This document shows, piece after piece, positions 18,301-23,864 of a DNA stretch of 64,000 nt. The notes beneath the pieces were generated by a model. That model had not been told where the DNA came from. It searched no databases and saw only the letters and a program-made list of their open reading frames with translations. This stretch comes from an uncultured Christensenella sp. (lineage in GTDB: Bacteria > Bacillota > Clostridia > Christensenellales > UBA1242), in contig CASDOR010000009.1 of assembly GCA_949282135.1 (NCBI GenBank), forward strand, positions 54,860-118,859, written 5' to 3'. The number at the start of each line of letters is the position of its first letter. Position 1 is the stretch's first letter. A program made the position numbers and the translations under genes.

Positions 18301-18760
18301 TTATTACTAGGTAGCTATCTTTTTGGTCATAGCCGGTATATTCGCTTTGAACAGAACTACTTGGAAATCTAGTTGAACTTGCACTTACAATTTCAATAAA
18401 AATAGTACTTGAAACACCTTGTAAGCTTGCTGTAACACTTATACTACCATCTCTAATGCAAGTTAGAAGTCCCTTATTTTTGTTCATAAACGTGGCAATA
18501 CTTGGACTGCTACTTGTCCACTCAAGATCACCCACACTAAAGCCCGTTGGATAAATGCTAGCATTAATTTCTACATAAGGATTATTTTCATCCCAAACTA
18601 CTTCGTACCTGTTTCCTCCAAGAAAAGTTACATTTTCACTTTCAGTAATTGAGATAGAAATGCTTTGAACTCTTGGTTCACTACAAGAACATCCCCAAAA
18701 GAAAAAAACAGTTAAAAGTAAGACAGGCACAATACTTATATATCTTATGTATTTTTTCAT
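12377..18760 (-). CDS. Giant Ig/MBG-repeat lipoprotein
   Basis: This 2,127-residue protein starts with a lipoprotein signal peptide (hydrophobic residues 8-22, WGC lipobox with Cys24), placing it on the outer face of the membrane. Residues about 30-125 form a Big_2-like Ig domain (LEWTSSSPSIATF, then GSISVTASLQG). The rest is a chain of MBG-type beta domains, with recognisable units such as KPISVTPTSNLSKVYGED near 427, KDIVIIPN...KYYGASDP near 770 and RDITVTPYSYTTTYGSSEP near 853. The sequence is rich in Tyr, Ser, Asn and acidic residues. No C-terminal anchor or catalytic domain is visible. An extended stalk or adhesin role is inferred. AGGAG lies ahead of the ATG and a promoter lies at 18811-18838. 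Confidence 0.88.
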   Translation of the reverse strand: MKKYIRYISIVPVLLLTVFFFWGCSCSEPRVQSISISITESENVTFLGGNRYEVVWDENNPYVEINASIYPTGFSVGDLEWTSSSPSIATFMNKNKGLLTCIRDGSISVTASLQGVSSTIFIEIVSASSTRFPSSSVQSEYTGYDQKDSYLVINPPEDEENYTYSYFDNSTGERVNEIKNVGEYDIVYYRVETDEETSSTTLIPIDQMSVTITPYKIIQRAEDGSSLFGASLQSGFYSNTDITNELILEEGEDIVLGVGEDDGEVIGKYVYSSSASQGDIVGTYYTNFEYVLFDEYKNNYEVTTTSGLYIVSARSVVLKVEDQNITYMSSPIQEYFSLYDYNEYVANNNSILGISPLSNEEANYLDCIQVTNYTYYQNNEEKTTNEWGYLNAGTYDITYTSPTANNNLSIQAVLSGEIVVGRKPISVTPTSNLSKVYGEDDDLSALAYTTSSSVITQEIKPFLNINYMLSLESDFVLTPGNSNAPVGTYYYSIDNLVNPNYNFTLVEEATPEYEDEDSKIVFRVTEGNISILFEGYSGNFISPKNGTEHVVSYYNNVSADFITKITSFKINDQEMVNTDGTLTCISEDFESTGMFVLETGEKFRVSLRLLPDITQDGYYETYKIGFSSSYYEIGLETNYTINVLPSYINLSKITLTITPSTENASKIYDNNSDLEGINNFLSSYSISGSIEEGVSIDQIVTYKRLLTLINEDGYYIRVDGEREIEEQSFRNAGVYKVFLSSNIIYQTGREYYEFVLDESQEYYFTVEPKDIVIIPNEDQAKYYGASDPVLGYEIDLNTQVYEDGSLRDGMLSREPGENVGEYEINLGSLSFGENYSLRVKPGVIFTINKRDITVTPYSYTTTYGSSEPSSISYELNIDIESAGIYDENILVEPKFTGDFDLQYENVNVSKIGGYYPVVFDQDGDIASYTITQGEFNLTKESLVNYNLVVTETSTFTVQPKDITINIVSRTMNSEDIKNPPIVLQENQYSLTPSLVSGTSISITVNNVVNDEPQARYLIDSINDLSISLSVSGVATGDLEKIQNSYKFSLGDRVLYYVNSVVISLKLVARGTNESVVERTYNGKSMADEFVLMSTNSEFVLSDESTYTIDYSTTSESGITPINVGGYNVSVKIEEGQSLVLEKKNDGSKITFTSFGIATGGYIATVSLYGYLMISRATIGYNNSLVGFSSALTYGNGVDDLSNILEERDGEKVFSGVSLDENGGKEEISLYVQDGKNFEYVNSSSPIEMLSAGITHYITVRVRAANEQGEINANYSPLIIEVPLKVDQRQIIISSSPPPSFESPVGDEAMVYNGTSMYYTLKLTTDNNNYSLSYRYILLETEYSDSSAGAVLRYTTDGSSVSPMLGDDDTQLALSITELKNMVNGNITIENIGGTNYLVINTENDISECYRIAMREDVTPRNAGIYVCFATCSSNSNYILSYEDNVSGNIEFSVAFEIQKSGNITVENWKEDFYYGTIFNIGNESTLPFEYTMSPNYKDSVEYVTNSYEDWAEVNFILGVGNYSITLIVNNDNYYYSEDLNFNVKSLEAEFIFPSDNRFVYRDEPIISFLSDISVVLKDMNGNNVRIVEYDEDVASFHFEYYKEDGSLCEGAPSDVGIYTLHATYGAKTEAYFGEGKFEYEIVKRAYTGYVRANDISRPYNPSYTARDIYGFMLSMFDCNEAPQNYTLTIVDDNNPQIVFSANDESWVKNINDCSSPKRIRFIMTFNDGVTANREIRANLTFTRIAVTSASLQIGSTMNKYNYTGYPVYKELVYNGVDLSPGVADTTKQVTSNGATYTLEYGENYRVTLRDGLGNLIFTIGYNYSYYTSDTDYTATSIPPTSPSEFEYRVDYEIVSFGTNYERNISSISPFEFYINKINNIYINMSTFQDVTYTGQDLSDIIKSANIRVSTEQGSSPSNMKVTILYNPSLGSSISYTEEQGVCLVVRYMDEEGHVVTELKNAGKYTIVLSLLYLPGSYQLNKYFDYVCFGNASPISVNDFIEASDLIYNYNLKTTLRIIPAESLYDDENFMSAFDVEGEYNIVKDEALGNILEFYNDTKIELKSDVPFSIKFYQGVQPLPYTSFSELPGPSGSAEYAEYRFVIYDEEGNYSNSVFITIRKTANNTSGV

Positions 18761-18810
18761 ATCATTTTACTCCTAAACAAACCTAAGTGAAACCCTTTAC
18801 TAACTATAGT

Positions 18811-18838
18811 ATTATATAATATATTATCTTTCTTTCAA
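18811..18838 (-). promoter_or_regulatory. Promoter of the 2,127-residue lipoprotein gene
   Basis: On the minus strand TTGAAA (18833-18838) and TATAAT (18811-18816) are separated by 16 bases, about 50 bases upstream of the start codon. Confidence 0.6.
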
Positions 18839-18883
18839 AACAAAAAAATGTATTTTACGAATATAAAATCCTCCTTTTTCTAT

Positions 18884-18912
18884 TTGATTTGATAGAATAA
18901 ATAGTGTATACT
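18884..18912 (+). promoter_or_regulatory. Promoter of dtd-metG
   Basis: TTGATT (18884-18889) and TATACT (18907-18912) are separated by 17 bases. They lie 27 bases before the dtd ATG, which itself follows an AAGGAG site. Confidence 0.65.
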
Positions 18913-18939
18913 CTAAATTGTAAATAGTAAGGAGAAAGT

Positions 18940-19392
18940 ATGCGTGCTGTACTAGAAAGGTGCAATAAAGCAAAAGTTATTGTAAATAGTGAAGTTGTCG
19001 GTGAAATAAATAAAGGTTTTGTGGTCTTTTTAGGCATTGGAAAAGACGATACAGAAAGTGATTTAGATTATCTTGTTAAAAAAATTTGCGGATTAAGAAT
19101 TTTTGAAGATGAAAATAACAAAATGAATTTAAATCCTAAAAGTGTACAAGCAGAACTTTTAGTTATTAGCAATTTCACACTTTTTGCAAACACCTCGCAT
19201 GGCTTTAGACCTGATTTTTTAGATAGTATGATGCCCGAAGGGGCAAAGAAATATGTTGATAAGTTTATAGAAAAATGCAAAGCACAAAATACCTTTAAAA
19301 AGGTTGCATCAGGGATATTTGGGGCAGATATGGAAGTACTCGTCTCAAACGATGGACCTGTAAACATTATTTTTGATACAAAAAGGGAGTAA
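18940..19392 (+). CDS. dtd: D-aminoacyl-tRNA deacylase
   Basis: Dtd removes wrongly attached D-amino acids (and glycine) from tRNA in the cytosol. The 150-residue length is standard. The N-terminus MRAVLERCNKAKV, the LRIFED strand, the active-site segment SNFTLFA (residues 77-83, usually SQFTL.A) and the C-terminal NDGPVN (137-142, usually NDGPVT, carrying the Gly-cisPro specificity element) are all present. The Gln-to-Asn and Thr-to-Asn differences are mild. It precedes metG by only three bases, so the two form an operon joining tRNA charging with proofreading. Start supported by AAGGAG and a 17-bp-spaced promoter. Confidence 0.96.
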   Translation: MRAVLERCNKAKVIVNSEVVGEINKGFVVFLGIGKDDTESDLDYLVKKICGLRIFEDENNKMNLNPKSVQAELLVISNFTLFANTSHGFRPDFLDSMMPEGAKKYVDKFIEKCKAQNTFKKVASGIFGADMEVLVSNDGPVNIIFDTKRE

Positions 19393-19395
19393 AAA

Positions 19396-21129
19396 ATGAA
19401 AAATGAAAAAAGACTTGTTACTGCAGCGCTCACATATGTAAACAACATTCCTCACGTAGGGCACATCGTAGGGTGTCACTTGCCTGCAGATATTTTTGCT
19501 AGGTTTTCTAGAAGTTATGGCTATGACACAACTTTTGTAGGTGGTTCTGATATGCACGGAACTCCTAGCCTTATGACCGCACAGGAACTAGGTGTTCCTG
19601 TAGAAGTTTTAACTGAGGAGTTACACAAAGTACACAAAAAAATTTATGAAAAATTAAACATTAGTTACGACATATATTCAAATACTCATACAAAAATTCA
19701 CGAAGAGGTTACCAAAGATTTCTTTATGGAACTATATAATAACGGATACATTCGTGAAGGTGAAATTGAAATGTTTTATTGTGAGCACGATAAAATGTTC
19801 TTACCTGATAGATATGTTATTGGCACTTGTCCTCATTGTGGGTTTAGTGAAGCGAGCGGTGACCAATGCGAAAAATGTGATAGCTTGTTTTCTCCAAGTG
19901 AACTACTAGACGCAAGATGTAAAGTTTGTGGCGAAAAAGCAACTCTTAAAAAATCAAAACATATTTTCCTCATATTATCTAAAGGTGTAGAGGATCTAAA
20001 AAAATGGGTTGAAAGTAAAAAAGACGTTTGGAGAAGTCACGTATATGCTGAAGCGAAAAAATGGATAAGTGAGGGCTTAAAAGATAGATGCATTTCTCGT
20101 GATATCACTTGGGGATTCAATGTTCCACTTAAAAACTATGAAAACAAGGTTTTTTATGTGTGGTTTGACGCTCCAATAGGATACATTTCACTTACTAAAG
20201 AACTAAGCGAACAAAAATATAAAGACTTATGGCTTGATAAATCTAGTAAAATTTATAACTTTGTTGGGAAAGATAATATTCAATTCCATGCAGTATTCTT
20301 CCCTACAATGCTTCTTGAACATAAAAAATACAATCTTGCACATAACGTTGTAGGACTTAATTTTTTAAACTATGAAGGACAAAAATTTAGTAAAAGTAAA
20401 AAAATCGGAGTTTTTTGTAATGCTTTATTATCTGACCATGACGAAATAGATATTGATGCACTCCGTGCCTATCTTACTACAATTATTCCTGAAAACAAAG
20501 ACACAGATTATAGGTGGGAAGATTACAAAAACAACACCAATTCCGAACTCGTTGGAAAATTTGGCAACTTGTTTAATAGAACTTTAAACATGATAAAGAA
20601 TTACTTTGGCGGAACACTTAATGTTGACGAAAAAAGTTTAGATAATTTGAATGAATTTGACCTTGAGATAATAGATGCGCTACACACACTTCCAAAAGCT
20701 ATAGCTGAAAGTTATGAAAGAGCAGAGCTTAGAGATGCATATAAACTTATTATGAGTTATGCGGTCAAAGCAAATGGCTATATTGAAAAATCTGCTCCTT
20801 GGAATTTAATGAAAGAAGAAAAAGTAGAAGAAGCACAAAAAGTTTTATACCTTGCACTCAATGTTTGTGCGAGCCTATGTATTGTTGCATCTCCTATTAT
20901 GCCCAATAAAACAAAGACTTTGCTTATGGAGCAAATAGGACTCGCTCTTGACCCTACATTAAATGATATTTATCATCTCGCAAGCGAGTTTAACATTAAA
21001 AAAGGTCATAAAATAAAAAATGTCTACCCTATTTTTGAAAGAGTGGACAATGAAAAACTAGAAAAGTTTAAAAATATTATGTCCGAACCTTTTGATATAA
21101 AAGAATATTTTGAAACAAACAAAAAATAA
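19396..21129 (+). CDS. metG: Methionyl-tRNA synthetase
   Basis: MetRS attaches methionine to tRNA-Met for initiation and elongation. The 577-residue protein is a class I synthetase with the HIGH-type motif HVGH at residues 20-23. A connective zinc domain carries several Cys pairs (CPHC, CEKC, CKVC) at about 125-180, as in E. coli-type MetG. The KMSKS-type loop KFSKS lies near 330-334, followed by a helical anticodon-binding domain. The C-terminal EMAP-like tRNA-binding domain found in many Firmicutes MetRS is absent; the protein stops soon after the anticodon domain. It is the second gene after dtd and ends at a strong hairpin. Confidence 0.96.
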   Translation: MKNEKRLVTAALTYVNNIPHVGHIVGCHLPADIFARFSRSYGYDTTFVGGSDMHGTPSLMTAQELGVPVEVLTEELHKVHKKIYEKLNISYDIYSNTHTKIHEEVTKDFFMELYNNGYIREGEIEMFYCEHDKMFLPDRYVIGTCPHCGFSEASGDQCEKCDSLFSPSELLDARCKVCGEKATLKKSKHIFLILSKGVEDLKKWVESKKDVWRSHVYAEAKKWISEGLKDRCISRDITWGFNVPLKNYENKVFYVWFDAPIGYISLTKELSEQKYKDLWLDKSSKIYNFVGKDNIQFHAVFFPTMLLEHKKYNLAHNVVGLNFLNYEGQKFSKSKKIGVFCNALLSDHDEIDIDALRAYLTTIIPENKDTDYRWEDYKNNTNSELVGKFGNLFNRTLNMIKNYFGGTLNVDEKSLDNLNEFDLEIIDALHTLPKAIAESYERAELRDAYKLIMSYAVKANGYIEKSAPWNLMKEEKVEEAQKVLYLALNVCASLCIVASPIMPNKTKTLLMEQIGLALDPTLNDIYHLASEFNIKKGHKIKNVYPIFERVDNEKLEKFKNIMSEPFDIKEYFETNKK

Positions 21130-21153
21130 ACTTAGATAAGGATCTCAAAAAAA

Positions 21154-21200
21154 AGCAACTCCTAAACTGAGATAGCCCTCAAAATAGGAGTTGTTTTTTT
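21154..21200. terminator. Terminator after metG
   Basis: GCAACTCCTA pairs with TAGGAGTTG across a 20-base loop and is followed by a run of eight T. The A run on the left also allows it to end the convergent small gene at 21203-21457. Confidence 0.8.
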
Positions 21201-21202
21201 TC

Positions 21203-21457
21203 TTAGTTTTTATTAAGTGTGATATGTACTCTTTCTGTTTTTATATGCAACAAATTATAAGCAATTGGAATTATAAAACAAGAACAAACCGCAATCCAAA
21301 AGGTAATAAAATTCCATTTGTACTTTTTTCTAGTAGTCTTACTCAAACGTGCTTCAGTTTCAGATCTAGATTTTAAATAAAAACCATTGCTTTCATAGAT
21401 ATCAATTGCATTTTCAAACTCAGCGATTGTCTTATAATTTCTACTAATCCTACTCAT
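21203..21457 (-). CDS. Small single-pass membrane protein
   Basis: The 84-residue protein has a hydrophilic, charged N-terminal part (residues 1-48, including LYS/ARG-rich SKTTRKKYK) followed by one membrane helix at about 50-72 (FITFWIAVCSCFIIPIAYN) and a short tail. AAGGAGG six bases before the ATG makes translation likely. It shares the terminator hairpin with metG. Family not recognised. Confidence 0.65.
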   Translation of the reverse strand: MSRISRNYKTIAEFENAIDIYESNGFYLKSRSETEARLSKTTRKKYKWNFITFWIAVCSCFIIPIAYNLLHIKTERVHITLNKN

Positions 21458-21489
21458 CTTTTTCCTCCTTCACGGCATTGTACCCCCCC

Positions 21490-21557
21490 GCAATTTTGTC
21501 AACTATTTTTTCACAAATTTTTACAATTTGTGAATTTCCTATAGTCGACAAAATTGC
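21490..21557. repeat. Nested double inverted repeat
   Basis: An outer perfect 11-bp inverted repeat (GCAATTTTGTC at 21490-21500, GACAAAATTGC at 21547-21557) encloses an inner perfect 10-bp one (TTCACAAATT at 21510-21519, AATTTGTGAA at 21525-21534, loop TTTAC). It lies between the small membrane gene and the hydrogenase gene. It lacks the T run of a terminator and may be an operator pair, an RNA element or a cruciform. Confidence 0.7.
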
Positions 21558-21585
21558 AGTTTTCTATTTCTAAAAGGCTAGAAAA

Positions 21586-21616
21586 AAAGAAACACAACCT
21601 TGTTTTTGTGTTTCTT
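21586..21616 (-). terminator. Terminator of the hydrogenase-domain gene
   Basis: AAGAAACACAA pairs with TTGTGTTTCTT with a short loop, and the minus strand continues into a T run. It lies 26 bases past the TAA of the gene at 21642. Confidence 0.8.
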
Positions 21617-21641
21617 AACATATTTTTGTAAATTAAAGAGA

Positions 21642-22793
21642 TTATTTTATTATTACCCTTTTATATTTTGTGTGTAGTATTTCTCTCGTGCGTTCTCCCC
21701 CAATTTCACCCAAATATTCTTTATATAATTTTTTTATTGCAGGATTTTTGTGAGATTTTCTTGCCTTCTTCTTTTTATCTGTCTTATATAATCCTTTTGC
21801 ACGCATCTCTGCAATTTTAGTACTTTCTGCTTGGCTTTTTTTATAAAGTGGCATTCCTGTTCCATTTGAGCATCCACCAGGACAAGCCATAACTTCAACA
21901 AAATCGAAATACTTTTCACCACTCTTTATCTCATCAAGTAAAACCTTTGCATTGTTTAGTCCGCTTACAACTGCGACCTTTATTTCTCTATCTTGACCTA
22001 CCTTTATTACTCCTTCTTTTATTCCACCAAGACCTCTAACAATTAAATACTCGACTTCCTTTATATCTTTTCTCTGGAGTCTATCCATAAGTGTGCGAAG
22101 ACTTGCCTCCATTACCCCACCCGTTGTACCAAAAATAACTCCAGAACCAGATGAGAGCCCAAGTATTTTGTCAAACTCACCATCTTCTAAATTGTTAAAA
22201 TCAATATTTTTAGATTTAATGACTTCTATCATCTCTTTAACCGTTAAAACCGCATCAGTATCCGGTCCACATTTGCCTGCGTCCATACCACGCCTTAATC
22301 TCTCTTGCTTCTTTGCAATACATGGCATGACTGTGACAAAATAAAGAGAACTTGGACTAACTCCTAACTTTTCCGCGTAAAAAGTCTTAACTATTCCAGC
22401 AAGCATTTGCTGAGGAGACTTACAAGTTGAAATGTTATTAATAAAATTTGGGTACATTGTTTCAACAAACTTTACCCATGCTGGACAACAGGAAGTAAAC
22501 ATAGGAAGTCTCTCCCCGCTTAGGTACCTATTTACAAATTCGTTTGCTTCCTCAACAACAGTAAGGTCAGCTCCAAAGTCAACGTCAAAAACATCATCAA
22601 AACCAAGCTCCCTAAATGCCGTAATAATCTTACCCTCAGTATTTTCACCTATTTTACAACCAAAGCCCTCCCCAAGAGACACCCTTACAGATGGGGCCAT
22701 AGCAACTATCATTCTTTTATCTTTTTTTTCAAGATGAAATAAGACTTCATCAATTTGATTTAAAGGATTTTTTCTAATAACTTTTGTATCCAT
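21642..22793 (-). CDS. [FeFe] hydrogenase H-cluster domain protein
   Basis: [FeFe] hydrogenases interconvert protons and H2. I start the gene at 22793 (MDTKVIRKNP) because GAGGAG lies ten bases upstream, giving 383 residues; the frame is open 15 codons further 5'. All H-cluster signatures are present: TSCCPAW (100-106), MPCIAKKQE (156-164) and EVMACPGGC (300-308), so the cluster Cys are 103, 158, 304 and 308, with Cys102 as the proton-relay candidate. The third motif continues SNGTGMP instead of the usual xNGGGQP. The C-terminus matches the small-subunit domain (RKSHKNPAIKKLYKEYLGE, then ILHTKY). The N-terminal ferredoxin-like modules of group A enzymes are missing, so electrons must come from a partner, or the protein acts otherwise. 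A TATAAT lies upstream without a clear -35. Confidence 0.88.
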   Translation of the reverse strand: MDTKVIRKNPLNQIDEVLFHLEKKDKRMIVAMAPSVRVSLGEGFGCKIGENTEGKIITAFRELGFDDVFDVDFGADLTVVEEANEFVNRYLSGERLPMFTSCCPAWVKFVETMYPNFINNISTCKSPQQMLAGIVKTFYAEKLGVSPSSLYFVTVMPCIAKKQERLRRGMDAGKCGPDTDAVLTVKEMIEVIKSKNIDFNNLEDGEFDKILGLSSGSGVIFGTTGGVMEASLRTLMDRLQRKDIKEVEYLIVRGLGGIKEGVIKVGQDREIKVAVVSGLNNAKVLLDEIKSGEKYFDFVEVMACPGGCSNGTGMPLYKKSQAESTKIAEMRAKGLYKTDKKKKARKSHKNPAIKKLYKEYLGEIGGERTREILHTKYKRVIIK

Positions 22794-23135
22794 TTTTCCT
22801 TTACTCCTCATTACACAAAAAACTAATTTATTATACAACTTTGTTTAATAATTAAAAACTAAATTTTTAATAAAATTTGCTATATCTTTTTATTAAATTT
22901 TGTTAAAATATATTGTAGTTTGTTTTAAGCTAATAATTCTTTTATTTTTTCAATTTTTATAACTATTTTCACACTTTTTACATAAACTTTTTAAATCATT
23001 TTTTTAAGTAATGCTTTAAAATAACTTATAACTCATTTTTTTAATATTGTTTTAAATAGCTTTTAAAAAGAGGTTTTTAAATAAGTTTGTAAAAAAGACT
23101 TTTAAAATAATTTTTAAATCAAAGAAGGAGAATAT

Positions 23136-23600
23136 ATGAAAGTTTTTAGTAAAGGAATTGTAAACGGAAAAATTTTAGACAAATACGGAAAAAGAGGAAA
23201 CAAAAAACGTTTTGGCATGCCTACTCTTTCAATTCCCTTTGAAATTTATGACGCACCAAAGGACACTAAAAGTTTTGCTGTTATTTTTGACGACCCAGAT
23301 TCTTTAAATGTTTGTAATGTTGTATGGATTCATTGGCTTATTGCTAATCTACACAAAAAAGTTGTTGAGGAAGGAGAAAGCGAATCTTCTTATGATTTTG
23401 TGCAAGGCATGAATACTTGGAACGATAATTGCTATGGCGGCCCATGTCCACCAGATAAGCCTCACAAATATAGATTAACCATTTACGCCCTAAATTCTGA
23501 TCTAGACCTTACTGGTAATTTTACCTTAGAACATCTTAAAAAAGAAATGGAAGGAAAAATCCTTGAGACAGCAGAACTCTATGGAATTTACGATAATTAG
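23136..23600 (+). CDS. YbhB/YbcL (PEBP) family protein
   Basis: The 154-residue protein belongs to the phosphatidylethanolamine-binding/Raf kinase inhibitor-like family. It has the ligand-pocket motifs FDDPDS (51-56), WIHWLIANL (64-72) and YGGPCPPDKPHKYRL (100-114). Bacterial members are cytosolic small-ligand-binding proteins of unclear physiological role. The start has AAGGAG eight bases upstream. The roughly 340-base region before it is AT-rich and holds loosely repeated TTTTTAAAT motifs but no other gene. It ends in TAG and a bidirectional terminator follows. Confidence 0.92.
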   Translation: MKVFSKGIVNGKILDKYGKRGNKKRFGMPTLSIPFEIYDAPKDTKSFAVIFDDPDSLNVCNVVWIHWLIANLHKKVVEEGESESSYDFVQGMNTWNDNCYGGPCPPDKPHKYRLTIYALNSDLDLTGNFTLEHLKKEMEGKILETAELYGIYDN

Positions 23601-23779
23601 TGCTGTGTTCAAAATCTAATTTCTAAAAAACTTTTTTGTATAATTAAAAGCACTTAAAAATTTTATTTTAATTAATTCTTCTTGGGCTGTTTAAAAATAT
23701 GTGCCATTAGTTTTCAAATCTTTAAAAAACCACACGAACTTATTAACAAAATTTTAATTTTTGTGAATAACTTAGCCTT

Positions 23780-23817
23780 AAAAAATCCTCAATTGTACAT
23801 TCACTTGAGGATTTTTT
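23780..23817. terminator. Bidirectional terminator
   Basis: AAAAAATCCTCAA pairs perfectly with TTGAGGATTTTTT around a 12-base loop, between the convergent PEBP and MBG/YDG surface-protein genes. Confidence 0.85.
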
Positions 23818-23864
23818 GTATAATTTTTCACACTATTTTCTTAACTTCTAGGCTTTTCTAAATA

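Noticed and set aside
22794..22838. 15-codon upstream extension of the hydrogenase-domain gene
   Set aside because: GAGGAG lies correctly spaced before the internal ATG at 22793, and the extension overlaps that binding site.
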